A stretch of DNA of 64,000 nt from Lacipirellula parvula (GTDB lineage Bacteria > Planctomycetota > Planctomycetia > Pirellulales > Lacipirellulaceae): the NCBI RefSeq assembly GCF_009177095.1, contig NZ_AP021861.1, positions 4,446,501 to 4,510,500 of the forward strand, read 5' to 3'. A model generated the notes under the pieces. The model was not told the origin of the DNA. It saw nothing but the letters and a program-made list of their open reading frames with translations, and did not search any database. The translations under genes and the position numbers were made by a program. This document shows positions 8,356-17,319 of this stretch, piece by piece; position 1 is the stretch's first letter; the number at the start of each line of letters is the position of its first letter.

Positions 8356-9195
8356 TTACGCCCCCGCCGTGTAGCGACGGCCGGCGAGGTGCTGCAGCAT
8401 GTTAATGGCTAGCAGCAGTCCGAACGACGCGATGAGCATGACCACCGAAATCGCGGCGGCGCCCGCCGTATCGTATTGTTCCAGCTTCGAGATAATCAGC
8501 AGCGAGGTGATCTCCGTCCGCATCGGCATGTTGCCGGAGATGAAGACGACCGAGCCGTACTCGCCGATGGCGCGGGCCAACGAGAGCGCGAAGCCAGTGA
8601 GCAAGGCGGGCAGGATCGTCGGCAGGATCACGCGAGTGAATGTTTGGAAGCGATTGGCGCCCAAGCTGGCGGCCGCTTCTTCGCTTTCGCGTTCGAGGTC
8701 AGCAAGTGCGGGCTGCAGGGTCCGAACGACGAACGGTAGGCCGATGAACACCAGCGCCAACGTGATGCCGAGCGGGGTGTACGCGACCTTAATACCCAGC
8801 GGCTCCAGGTATTGGCCAAACCAACCATGCGAAGAATAGACTGCCGTGAGGGCGATGCCCGAAACGGCGGTCGGCAACGCGAAGGGGAGGTCGATCATCG
8901 CATCGATGATTGCCTTCCCGGGAAACTTATAACGAACGAGCGTCCAGGCGACGACGAAGCCGCAAACGGCATTGACGATCGCCGCCACCAGCGAGGCGCC
9001 GAAGGTGAGCTTGTACGAGGCGATGACGCGCGGGTTCCACACGGCCTTCCAGAAATCATCCCAGCCGAGGCCGGCAGATTTGATGAAGAGGGCGGCGAGC
9101 GGGATCAGCACGATCAGGCTCAGGTAGGTCACCGTGTAGCCCATCGTGATCCCGAACCCGGGAATCACTTGTCGTTTGGCGAATGTGTTGGACAT
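8356..9195 (-). CDS. cysT: Sulfate ABC transporter permease CysT
   Basis: 279 residues from the ATG at 9195 ([15 protein letters not shown]). A GTG 20 codons upstream keeps the frame open, but CysT proteins normally begin near this ATG. Six membrane segments are visible. The first carries [18 protein letters not shown], characteristic of CysT. The EAA loop [19 protein letters not shown] is present, and the C-terminal half has [18 protein letters not shown]. It pairs with CysW to form the sulfate channel. It follows sbp by about 85 bases and precedes cysW by two bases in the operon. Confidence 0.92.
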   Translation of the reverse strand: MSNTFAKRQVIPGFGITMGYTVTYLSLIVLIPLAALFIKSAGLGWDDFWKAVWNPRVIASYKLTFGASLVAAIVNAVCGFVVAWTLVRYKFPGKAIIDAMIDLPFALPTAVSGIALTAVYSSHGWFGQYLEPLGIKVAYTPLGITLALVFIGLPFVVRTLQPALADLERESEEAAASLGANRFQTFTRVILPTILPALLTGFALSLARAIGEYGSVVFISGNMPMRTEITSLLIISKLEQYDTAGAAAISVVMLIASFGLLLAINMLQHLAGRRYTAGA

Positions 9196-9280
9196 GGGGG
9201 GGAGATGCTGAATTATTCGGCGAGTCGCGTTCCCTGGCGGCTCCGAACCGCCCACGACGCTGACTCAAGTGTTCGCTGCG

Positions 9281-10339
9281 CTATTTGCTGCTCGCGATTT
9301 CTTCTTGGATGACGTCGAAAATGCCGCCGTCATTAAAGTGCTTGGCCTGAGCCTCAGACCAGCCGCCAAAGACGTCGTCGACGTCAAACAACTCGACCTC
9401 TTGGAATCGCTTCAGGTCCTCGGGATCGGCATGTTGCTCGAGGCTTGGACGGTAGAAGTGCTTGGCCGCCAACTTTTGGCCGGCGGGTGAGTAGAGATAC
9501 TCCAGGTAGGCTTGGGCCGCTTCCTGCGCGCCGTGAGCAGCGGCGTTCTTATCCACGACGGTCACCGGCGGTTCGGCCAGAATACTGATCGAGGGGACGA
9601 CGATCTCGAACTTTTCAGGACCAAGTTCTTTGAGAGCGAGCAGGGCTTCGTTCTCCCAAGTAATGAGCACGTCGCCTTGCTCCCGCTGGACGAACGTCGT
9701 CGTCGAGTCGCGGGCCCCGGAACCGAGGACCGGCACGTTCTCGTAGAGTTTCTTCACAAAGTCGCGGGCCTTTTGCTCGTCATTCCCAAACTTCTTGAGG
9801 GCGTAGCCCCAGGCGCCGAGGTAGTTGTAGCGGGCGCCACCCGAGGTCTTCGGGTTGGGCGTGATGACTTCGACGCCCTCCTTCACCAGGTCGTCCCAGT
9901 CTTTGATCTGCTTCGGATTCCCTGAGCGGACGAGGAAGACAATCGTCGAAGTGTAAGGGCAGCTGTTGTTGTCGAGGCGCTTTTGCCAGTCCTTCGGGAA
10001 GAGCTGCGTCAGTTCAGAGACTTGATCAATGTCGTACGCGATCGCGAGCGTCAGCACGTCGGCCTTCAGGCCATCGATCACCGCGCGAGCCTGCTTGCCG
10101 GCGCCTCCGTGCGACTGCTCGACCTTGATTGGCGTGCCGGTCTTTTCCTCATACTGCTTCTCGAATTCGGCGTTGACCTCTTCGTACAGTTCGCGGGTCG
10201 GGTCGTAGGAAACGTTCAGCAACGTGATCCGTTCCTTCGCTCCGTCTGAACTAGAAGCGCCCGAAGAACCGCAACCAGCCCAGCTCGCGAAGAGGCCGGC
10301 AAGGAGGAGCGAGGTCGCGAATTTCTGGAATGACTTCAT
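9281..10339 (-). CDS. sbp: Sulfate-binding lipoprotein
   Basis: A 352-residue substrate-binding protein of the sulfate transporter. The N-terminus has a signal ending in a lipobox (SWAGC, C23), so it is membrane-tethered rather than freely periplasmic as in enterobacteria. Family motifs are [52 protein letters not shown] and [13 protein letters not shown]. It is the first gene of the operon, 172 bases from the divergent sigma54-activator gene start. A -24/-12 element lies 42-57 bases upstream of its ATG, implying RpoN-dependent transcription. Thiosulfate is an alternative ligand. Confidence 0.93.
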   Translation of the reverse strand: MKSFQKFATSLLLAGLFASWAGCGSSGASSSDGAKERITLLNVSYDPTRELYEEVNAEFEKQYEEKTGTPIKVEQSHGGAGKQARAVIDGLKADVLTLAIAYDIDQVSELTQLFPKDWQKRLDNNSCPYTSTIVFLVRSGNPKQIKDWDDLVKEGVEVITPNPKTSGGARYNYLGAWGYALKKFGNDEQKARDFVKKLYENVPVLGSGARDSTTTFVQREQGDVLITWENEALLALKELGPEKFEIVVPSISILAEPPVTVVDKNAAAHGAQEAAQAYLEYLYSPAGQKLAAKHFYRPSLEQHADPEDLKRFQEVELFDVDDVFGGWSEAQAKHFNDGGIFDVIQEEIASSK

Positions 10340-10380
10340 ATAGGCGCCTGGGTTGCGTTTAGGAGACGGGGCCCCGCTTA

Positions 10381-10396
10381 TGCAGGTTGAATGCCA
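10381..10396 (-). promoter_or_regulatory. Candidate sigma54 (-24/-12) promoter of the sulfate operon
   Basis: On the minus strand the sequence TTGGCATTCAACCTGCAT shows the -24 GG and -12 GC separated by exactly ten bases, with TGGCA and TGCA matching the RpoN consensus (TGGCACG-N4-TTGC). The predicted transcription start is near 10370, giving a leader of about 30 bases before the sbp ATG. The neighbouring divergent gene encodes a sigma54 activator, which strengthens the call. Confidence 0.65.
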
Positions 10397-10452
10397 AGCC
10401 AGGGGAATCGACGCAACCGTCTACTCAGTAACAACTTATGAAAACCCAAGAA

Positions 10453-10500
10453 ACGGAAGCCACGCCGCAATCCGTGATATAAGACAGAAAAATTCCGTGA
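10453..10500. promoter_or_regulatory. Possible activator-binding repeats between sbp and the sigma54 activator
   Basis: TCCGTGA occurs at 10471-10477 and again at 10494-10500, each followed by a GATATA-like stretch, and the inverted ACGGA lies at 10453-10457. They are roughly 85-130 bases upstream of the predicted sbp transcription start, the normal place for enhancer sites of a sigma54 activator. A TATAAT (10503-10508) next to the second copy could be a -10 box for the activator gene itself, which would allow autoregulation. This is a by-eye observation, not proven. Confidence 0.3.
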
Positions 10501-10511
10501 GATATAATGGA

Positions 10512-12134
10512 ATGTCAGCTTATTTGCTGGAACCCAATGGACGCATGATGGAAAGATTCCGAGAGATCCTGCTCGCTGTCTGGCGCGAAGCATGCCAGCA
10601 CATCGAGATCAACGAGTCAATTGCCGGAATCGCGGAGCTCCTTGCTGCCCACGTGCCGCTCGACTTCATGACGGTTGAGCGGATCGTCCCCGAACATCAG
10701 CTGATTGCCTCCGTCGCGGCCGCGCCGCACCAGCCACCTTCGGGAATGGCCGCTAGCCGTGAGTGCACGCCCGAGGAGATGAAAAAACTACTCGCCTGGA
10801 TCAAGCTGGGAAAATTAAGCGCGCCCTATGTGCCGGGAGGCGCTCCGGAAGCGACGCTCGACGTGCTAGCAATTCCGCGCGGGGCTCACGACGTCCGCGT
10901 CGCGCCGCTCGCCAGTCGCGGTGAAGCCGTAGGCGCTCTGGTCGTCGCCGCCAAGCGGGGCGAACGATTTACGTTGGCCCATGAAGAGATGCTCTCCTGG
11001 CTACAGGAGCCGCTGGCCGTCGCATTGGAGAACGACCGTCGGCTGCATGAGCTCGCCGCCCTCCGCGAAGCGGCTGAAGCCGATCGCCGATCGTTGCTTC
11101 GTCGACTCGGGCGGCAAGAGATCAATGATCACATCGTTGGGGAGAAGCGCGGGCTGGCCCCCGTCATGAAGCGGGTCGATCTGGTTTGCTCCTCCGATGC
11201 GCCGGTGCTGTTGCTTGGCGAGACCGGCACCGGTAAAGAGGTCGTCGCGCGAGCGATCCACATGCGCGGCGATCGTCGCGACGGGCCGTTCATCCGCGTC
11301 AACTGCGGCGCCATTCCGCCGGAACTCGTCGACTCGCAGTTGTTTGGTCACGAGAAAGGCAGCTTCACCGGCGCGTCGGAAACCCGCCAGGGTTGGTTTG
11401 AGCGGGCTGACGGCGGCACTCTCTTCCTTGATGAAATCGGCGAGTTGCCGCATGACGCTCAGGTTCGCTTCCTCCGCGTGCTGCAAGATTCGTTCGTGGA
11501 ACGCGTCGGCGGCCGCGAACCGATCCGCGTCGACGTACGAGTGATCGCGGCGACGCATCGCGATCTCTCGGCCATGGTGCGGCAAGGAAAGTTCCGCGAG
11601 GATCTGTGGTATCGGATCGCGGTGTTCCCGATTCTGCTGCCGCCGTTGCGCGAGCGATTGACCGACATTCCAGAACTAGCCGGCCATTTCGCAGAACGCG
11701 CCGCCGTGAGGTTTAGCCTCGCTCCCGTCATGCCGACGATAGAGGACATTGAAACGCTGCGGTCCTATTCGTGGCCCGGCAATATCCGCGAGCTCGGCGC
11801 CGTTATCGACCGCGCCGCGATTCTCGGCGAAGGGCGCACCTTGGAGCTAGCCGCGGCGCTCGGTTTCAGCGTCGAACAAGATCGCCGACCACACGGCGAA
11901 CACGCGCCGAGCCCCGGACTGCGTTTGCACGAGCCGGTTTTCGTGGAAGGCAACGGCAGCATCGGTTCTCTGGACGATGCGGTGCGTCAACATATTCGCG
12001 CCGCGCTCAAGCGAGCCCGTGGCCGTATCGAGGGCCCGCGCGGCGTGGCCGCAATGCTGGAGATCAATCCCCACACGCTCCGCGCTCGAATGCGCAAGCT
12101 CGGAATCGATTGGTCGGAGTTCCGAGAGGATTAA
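10512..12134 (+). CDS. Sigma54-dependent activator (GAF-AAA+-Fis)
   Basis: 540 residues from the ATG at 10512; the ATG at 10545 (MMERFREI) is an equally possible start if the TATAAT at 10503 is used. An N-terminal GAF-like sensory region (about 15-190) precedes the AAA+ domain. That domain has Walker A GETGTGKE (236-243), sigma54-contact loop GSFTGA (283-288, with Ser where GAFTGA has Ala), Walker B FLDEIGE (about 305-311) and the R-finger region REDLWYRI. The C-terminus has a Fis-type helix-turn-helix ([20 protein letters not shown]). It is divergent from the sulfate transporter operon, which has an RpoN-type promoter. The likely job is therefore activating sulfate uptake in response to a small-molecule signal sensed by the GAF domain. 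The signal is unknown. Confidence 0.9.
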   Translation: MSAYLLEPNGRMMERFREILLAVWREACQHIEINESIAGIAELLAAHVPLDFMTVERIVPEHQLIASVAAAPHQPPSGMAASRECTPEEMKKLLAWIKLGKLSAPYVPGGAPEATLDVLAIPRGAHDVRVAPLASRGEAVGALVVAAKRGERFTLAHEEMLSWLQEPLAVALENDRRLHELAALREAAEADRRSLLRRLGRQEINDHIVGEKRGLAPVMKRVDLVCSSDAPVLLLGETGTGKEVVARAIHMRGDRRDGPFIRVNCGAIPPELVDSQLFGHEKGSFTGASETRQGWFERADGGTLFLDEIGELPHDAQVRFLRVLQDSFVERVGGREPIRVDVRVIAATHRDLSAMVRQGKFREDLWYRIAVFPILLPPLRERLTDIPELAGHFAERAAVRFSLAPVMPTIEDIETLRSYSWPGNIRELGAVIDRAAILGEGRTLELAAALGFSVEQDRRPHGEHAPSPGLRLHEPVFVEGNGSIGSLDDAVRQHIRAALKRARGRIEGPRGVAAMLEINPHTLRARMRKLGIDWSEFRED

Positions 12135-12204
12135 GACAACGGCGTGATGGCCAACGAAGAGCTTCTTGCTCTTCCTTCAACGCGCCTCGTTATCTCGCCG
12201 CCAA

Positions 12205-12242
12205 AAAACAGAGGGGCCGTGAACCTAAGTTCACGGCCCCTC
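12205..12242 (-). terminator. Strong intrinsic terminator for a minus-strand transcript
   Basis: A perfect 14-bp stem, GAGGGGCCGTGAAC (12211-12224) with GTTCACGGCCCCTC (12229-12242), has a 4-base loop. On the minus strand it is followed by TG and a run of six T. It faces the 29-residue gene at 12293-12382 and supports that gene being real and expressed. On the plus strand it also lies about 75 bases past the sigma54-activator stop, but without a U-tract. Confidence 0.8.
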
Positions 12243-12292
12243 AAGGCGTTCAATATACGTTGCACAGTGCAACGCGAACCGCCGCACGAAGC

Positions 12293-12382
12293 TTACTTGC
12301 CCTTCTTGGGAGCCGCAGCGGGCTTGCCCTTTCCGGCCGGTTGTTGCTTGGTGCTCTTGGCGGTGTTCTTCGGCTGAGCCAT
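12293..12382 (-). CDS. Very small basic Lys/Pro/Ala-rich protein
   Basis: A 29-residue protein starting at the ATG at 12382. Apart from that Met it is composed only of A, Q, P, K, N, T, S and G (for example KNTAKSTKQQPAGKGKP). The first ATG of a longer open frame (to 12586) gives non-conserved-looking extra sequence, so the short start is preferred. GGAG lies about 10 bases upstream. A strong hairpin-T terminator 50 bases beyond the stop makes a real short transcript plausible. The composition resembles disordered nucleic-acid-binding tails. Function is unknown, and chance coding cannot be excluded. Confidence 0.5.
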   Translation of the reverse strand: MAQPKNTAKSTKQQPAGKGKPAAAPKKGK

Positions 12383-12802
12383 CGGAGGAATCTCCACTCT
12401 TAAATAGTCCCGGCAGTCAGGCAGGCGATCATCGCCGGCACGAATAAGTGCTGCACGGTTGGCGGGAGAATATGGAGCCGCCGCGAAGCCGTCAAGGTTG
12501 ATCTGATCGTCGCAGCTTTCCAATCGCCGGGGGATCTGCCCGGAAAAGCCAAACTTTCTCGCGGCGGGCGGTAACGAGATTCTCATCCTCGCACTTAGTA
12601 GCGAAGAGACGCGTTTTCAGCGAGAAATCGGCCCGTTTCCACACGGTATGCGGAGCCAAACCTCGCGAGGAAACGATCGCGAACCGTTCCCGCCCGCGAT
12701 AGCGGTTCATCTTGAGCCATCGTTACAATCCGGCCAGAATGGACCAATTGGTTTTTGGACGAACCGCCCGCCGCGGGCACGACGCCCCTTTGCGCGAGTC
12801 TT

Positions 12803-15706
12803 ATGGCTCGCCTGCGAAAATTGCAACACATGGCCAAGCCCTCGATCCTCGATCGCTATAAGAATCAGATTCTGATCCTCGCCGTCCTGCTGACGCCACT
12901 GGCTTGCTACGGCGCGATCAAGGCGATCGCAAACAATCGCAACGACGTTTCGGACTGGCTGCCGAAGAGTTACCCCGAAACGGTCGAGCTGCGCTGGTTC
13001 CGCAAGCATTTTGCCGCCGACCAGTTCATTCTTGTGAGTTGGGACGGCGCCGAGCTTGGCGAGGCGCACGATGGCTCGCAAGACGATCCGCGGATTCAAC
13101 AACTCGCCGACGCCTTGCTCGAGGTGAAGCTGCCGGAAAAGGCAGGGGGCGGACAGGCCTTCACGACGGTCACGACCGCGCGCAGCGTTCTGAAGCAGTT
13201 GATGTCGCCGCCGCAAAGCCTCACGCGCAAAGATGCGACGAAGCGTCTTGAAGGGGGCCTGATCGGCGGCAACGGCAAACAGACGGTCGTGATGGCGACG
13301 CTTTCTCCTGAAGCGTCGGCGAATCTGAAGTACTCGGTAAGCAAGCCGAAGGCTGGCCTCGGTCTCAAGAAATGGCCGACTTCACCGCTCTATCAGGCGC
13401 TCGACAAAGTCGGCCTTGATCGTGAAACAATCCGGTTGGGCGGTCCGCCGATCGACAATGTCTCGATCGACGACGAAGGCGAGAAGACGCTGTTGCGACT
13501 CGCCGGCTTGGCCGGGTTGCTTGGCATTTCGCTCGCATATTGGTCGCTGCGAAACGTCTGGATGACGGCGCTCGTGTTCATGTGCGGCATCATTTCGGCC
13601 GCGGTGTCGCTTGCAATGGTGCCGCTGCTCGGGCATCGCATGGACGCGATTCTGATGTCGATGCCCGCGCTAATCTACGTGCTGGCCGTTTCTGGCGCCG
13701 TGCACATTATCAACTACTATCGTCAGGCCTGCATGGAGCAGGGGAACCTCGACCATGCCATCGAGCACGCCGTCGTGCATGCATGGCGTCCGGCCATACT
13801 CTGTGCCGTCACGAGCGGCATCGGCCTCGCCTCGCTCCTGACGAGCGACATTCTGCCGATCGCCAAGTTCGGCGGCTTCTCGGCCCTCGGCAACTTCACG
13901 ATGCTGATCGTGCTGTTCATGGTGTTGCCAGCCGCGATGAAGAAATGGCCGTGGACGCCGCCCGAACTGAAGGCGATGCAAGCCGGCAAAGCCGTTCAGA
14001 AGCATGACGACGAACCAGAGTTCGGCGCGGCCGGGTGGACGCGGTTCGGCAATTTCATCCGTCGGCATCATGCGTTGGTGCTCGGCGCGAGCATGGCCAC
14101 GATTGTGGTGCTGTGCGCCGGATTGCCGCGCATCACGACGTCGATCGACCTGCTGAAACTGTTTAGCGACGACGCCCGCTTGCTGGCCGACTACCGTTGG
14201 TTCGAAAACAACCTCGGCCGCATTGTGCCGATGGAACTCGTGGTGCGTTTCCCACGTGAGACGCAATTCGAAGCGGCTCCCGAGAACTTAGCCCCGGGGC
14301 AGAAGGTCAACCGCCACACGTTTTTCGAGCGGATGAAGCTCGTCGAACGCATCGAGAAGAGCATCGAGCGCAAGCTCGGCAAAGATGGCGACGACCTGAT
14401 CGGCGCGACGATGAGCGCCGCGACGTTCGCACCGGATCTCGGCGGCGACGAAAGCGGCGTCGGCGCCGCCACCTATCGCGGCGTCGTCAACAAGCGGCTG
14501 CTCGCGTCGCGCAAGGATCTTGAGGAGTCGGGCTTCCTCAGAGTCGAAGGCCCCGACGCGGGCGAGCGCGCCGGCGATGAACTGTGGCGCATCAGCGTCC
14601 GCGTCGCCGCGTTCCACGACATTAATCACGGCGAGCTCGTCACCAGGATGCGTAACGCCGTCAATCCGGTGCTCACCGCACGGACTGCCAGCGTCGATGC
14701 CCTCGAAGGTCTCTCACAACGTCGCCACGGTCAGCCAAACGGTGCGAAGGTCGTGGCGTTACGACTTCCCGAGGCGAAAGGCGCCACCGACGACGTCGTG
14801 GCGTTCATCAACACCAAGAACGTCGTCGCCCAGAGCGCGGCGGTGAACTTGGAAGCGCTGAGCGACGAACAGATCCAGAAGAATCTCGCGCCGTTCGACG
14901 GAGTCATCCTGACCGGCGGCTACGGCGCGCACGATTACGAGCGACTCCGCAGCGCTGAGATTCCGATCCTCGCCTCGTTCGAATCTGCGGCCAAGGCGGT
15001 TGAGCACGACGTACGCGCCGAACATGGCGCCGCGGGCGTCGACGTCGTCTTCACTGGCGTGATTCCGGTCGTTTACAAGGCGCAGCACGCACTGCTGGAG
15101 AGCTTGATCTCCAGCACCTGGTGGTCGTTCATGACGATCACGCCGCTGATGATGTTCGTCTGCCGCGGGTTCGCCGCCGGCGCCGTCGTCATGGTGCCGA
15201 ACACGCTGCCGGTGCTTGTCGTTTTCGGCGGCATGGGTTGGCTCGGCATTCCGGTCGACATCGGTTCGATGATGGCGGCGAGCATCGCGCTCGGCGTCGC
15301 CGTCGACGATACGATTCACTTCCTGGCGTGGTACAAGGACGATCTCAAAAACCTTGGCGATCGCGCCGAGGCGACGCTCTGCTCGTACCGCCGTTCGGCG
15401 AACGCGACCTTGCAAGCCGGCTTGATCAACGGGTTGGGGCTTTCCGTATTCGCCACGAGCTCGTTCACGCCGACGCAGCGATTTGGCTGGCTGATGTTGA
15501 CGATTCTCGTGGCCGGCATCGTCGCCGAACTCATCATGCTGCCGTCGATCATGTTCGGTCCGATCGGCCGCGTGTTCGACTTGAAGAAGCGGAAATCGCG
15601 GCCGGCGACGGAGCCGATCGACGTCCGCGGACGAGTCGATTCGGTCCTTTCACCGCTTGACCGCCGGCGCGCGCTCAGGGAACATGGGGCGAGTCTGAAG
15701 GTGTAA
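12803..15706 (+). CDS. RND-superfamily (MMPL-type) transporter
   Basis: About 967 residues. Starts at 12803 (MARLRKL) or 12830 (MAKPSILDRY) are possible; the open frame reaches a TTG at 12755. The architecture is that of a two-fold RND/MMPL exporter. One N-terminal helix (LILAVLLTPLACYGA) is followed by a large periplasmic loop (about 35-225), a five-helix bundle (about 230-390), a second helix near 425, a second large loop (about 445-740) and a closing helix bundle (about 765-935) containing GVAVDDTIHFLAWYK, the usual helix-4 signature. Proteins of this group export lipids, hopanoids or small molecules; the substrate cannot be read here. The neighbours are two MFS transporters on the same strand. 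Confidence 0.85.
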   Translation: MARLRKLQHMAKPSILDRYKNQILILAVLLTPLACYGAIKAIANNRNDVSDWLPKSYPETVELRWFRKHFAADQFILVSWDGAELGEAHDGSQDDPRIQQLADALLEVKLPEKAGGGQAFTTVTTARSVLKQLMSPPQSLTRKDATKRLEGGLIGGNGKQTVVMATLSPEASANLKYSVSKPKAGLGLKKWPTSPLYQALDKVGLDRETIRLGGPPIDNVSIDDEGEKTLLRLAGLAGLLGISLAYWSLRNVWMTALVFMCGIISAAVSLAMVPLLGHRMDAILMSMPALIYVLAVSGAVHIINYYRQACMEQGNLDHAIEHAVVHAWRPAILCAVTSGIGLASLLTSDILPIAKFGGFSALGNFTMLIVLFMVLPAAMKKWPWTPPELKAMQAGKAVQKHDDEPEFGAAGWTRFGNFIRRHHALVLGASMATIVVLCAGLPRITTSIDLLKLFSDDARLLADYRWFENNLGRIVPMELVVRFPRETQFEAAPENLAPGQKVNRHTFFERMKLVERIEKSIERKLGKDGDDLIGATMSAATFAPDLGGDESGVGAATYRGVVNKRLLASRKDLEESGFLRVEGPDAGERAGDELWRISVRVAAFHDINHGELVTRMRNAVNPVLTARTASVDALEGLSQRRHGQPNGAKVVALRLPEAKGATDDVVAFINTKNVVAQSAAVNLEALSDEQIQKNLAPFDGVILTGGYGAHDYERLRSAEIPILASFESAAKAVEHDVRAEHGAAGVDVVFTGVIPVVYKAQHALLESLISSTWWSFMTITPLMMFVCRGFAAGAVVMVPNTLPVLVVFGGMGWLGIPVDIGSMMAASIALGVAVDDTIHFLAWYKDDLKNLGDRAEATLCSYRRSANATLQAGLINGLGLSVFATSSFTPTQRFGWLMLTILVAGIVAELIMLPSIMFGPIGRVFDLKKRKSRPATEPIDVRGRVDSVLSPLDRRRALREHGASLKV

Positions 15707-15754
15707 GCCGCGCCCGTCGCATTGCAGCACAGGGCAGCCCCGCAGAGACTGCCC

Positions 15755-17242
15755 ATGTCTGATGCATCGTCTCAACGCATGACGTTCGCTTTATGGACGG
15801 TGTGCATTATCGCCGCGATCGGGTTCGCGTTCGACATCTATGAATTGTTGATGCTGCCGCTGATCATCGGCCCGGCATTGCAGGAGCTGGGCGGGTTCGC
15901 GCGCGGCACTCCCGAATTCACGAAGTGGTTCGGGTTGCTGTTTTATGTTCCTGCGGTTTGCGGCGGCATCTTCGGCTTGCTCGGCGGCTACCTGACCGAC
16001 CGGTATGGCCGTCGTCGTGTGCTCACCTGGAGTATTCTGCTCTACGCCTTCTCAGCGTTCTTTGCTGGGTTCTCGACGAACCTTTGGATGCTGCTGTTCT
16101 TCCGGACGACGACGTTCATCGGCGTGTGCGTGGAGTTCGTCGCCGCGGTCGCTTGGCTGGCCGAACTATTTGACGACCCGGTGCGGCGCGAGAAAGTCCT
16201 TGGCTACACGCAAGCTTTCTCGTCGATTGGCGGCTTACTCATTGCCGTCGTCAACGGCCTCATCGTGCGACACTCGGCCGGCTTCCCTGCCATCCAGATT
16301 CCCTCGTTCCTGACGCCATTGTTCGGCTCGATCGGCCCCAACTATCAGCACGCCGACTGGCGCTACACGTTAATGAGCGGGCTGATCCCCGCCATTCCAC
16401 TGATCATCATTAGACCGTTCCTTCCTGAATCGCCGAAGTGGAAAGAGAAGAAAGACGCCGGCACGCTCCGCCGTCCCAGCATTCGCGAACTTTTCTCTCC
16501 CGAACTGCGCCGCACGACAATCGTCACCACGATCATGTTTGCGTGCAGCTACGGCGTGGCGTTCGGCGCCATCCAACAGATGCCGCAGATCGTGCCGGGC
16601 ATCAACCTAGTGAAAGAGAAAGTCGCCAGCGCCGCCAAGGCAGCTCCAAATGAGAAAGCAGCGGCCGTGGCCAGCGGGCGCGTCGTTGGCGAAACAGTCG
16701 CGAACTACACGAAGTCACAAGAAACGGGCGGGCTCTTTGGCCGCTTCGCGCTCGCGATGCTGGTGGCACACATTGCCAGCCGCCGGGCGTTGCTGCGAAT
16801 CTTTTTAGTTCCTGGCCTGATCCTGACGCCGCTCATTTTCTGGGCCTTTGCTCGCGGCGAGGAAAAGATCTTCTTCAGCTTCGATATGAGTTGGCTACCC
16901 GGCTTCCATGAAGTGAACGTTTCGATGCTCGGCCTCGGCATCTTCGTCGCCGGCTTCTTCACGGTCGCACAGTTCAGCTTCTGGGGGAACTATCTCCCGA
17001 AGGCCTATCCGGTCCATTTGCGAGGCACCGGTGAAAGCTTCGCCGCCAATATCGGCGGACGGATGTTCGGAACTCCGTTCGCGTTCCTCACTCAGCAAAT
17101 CGCGCTGTTCTCGTTCATACCGGGCGCAAGCCCTGCAGCGAAGACTGCTGTGGTTGCTGCGGGGATGGCGTTGGTGCTTTTCCTCGCGAATCTCATTTTC
17201 TCCACGGTGCTTCCCGAGCAGGGAGCCGACCACGCGGAGTAG
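15755..17242 (+). CDS. MFS transporter
   Basis: 495 residues from the ATG at 15755 (MSDASSQRMTF); a TTG upstream keeps the frame open but adds only 11 residues. About twelve helices are visible. The loop 2-3 motif GGYLTDRYGRRRVL and the central FLPESPKW place it in the major facilitator superfamily, sugar/organic-acid-like subgroups. Unusually, a polar Ala/Lys/Glu-rich segment of about 45 residues (from LVKEKVASAAKAAPNEKAAA) is inserted in the second half near helices 7-8. It lies between an RND transporter and a second MFS gene, all on one strand. The substrate is unknown. Confidence 0.85.
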   Translation: MSDASSQRMTFALWTVCIIAAIGFAFDIYELLMLPLIIGPALQELGGFARGTPEFTKWFGLLFYVPAVCGGIFGLLGGYLTDRYGRRRVLTWSILLYAFSAFFAGFSTNLWMLLFFRTTTFIGVCVEFVAAVAWLAELFDDPVRREKVLGYTQAFSSIGGLLIAVVNGLIVRHSAGFPAIQIPSFLTPLFGSIGPNYQHADWRYTLMSGLIPAIPLIIIRPFLPESPKWKEKKDAGTLRRPSIRELFSPELRRTTIVTTIMFACSYGVAFGAIQQMPQIVPGINLVKEKVASAAKAAPNEKAAAVASGRVVGETVANYTKSQETGGLFGRFALAMLVAHIASRRALLRIFLVPGLILTPLIFWAFARGEEKIFFSFDMSWLPGFHEVNVSMLGLGIFVAGFFTVAQFSFWGNYLPKAYPVHLRGTGESFAANIGGRMFGTPFAFLTQQIALFSFIPGASPAAKTAVVAAGMALVLFLANLIFSTVLPEQGADHAE

Positions 17243-17319
17243 CGTCGCGCGAATGATTCGCTGCGGCGTCGCAAGCATTCACAACTAGGCTCGACGCCCC
17301 CGGCGTCGTCTTCTCGATC

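Noticed and set aside
12755-12802. Upstream TTG start of the RND gene
   Set aside because: Adds a non-conserved-looking stretch before the first ATG; later ATGs match where such proteins begin.
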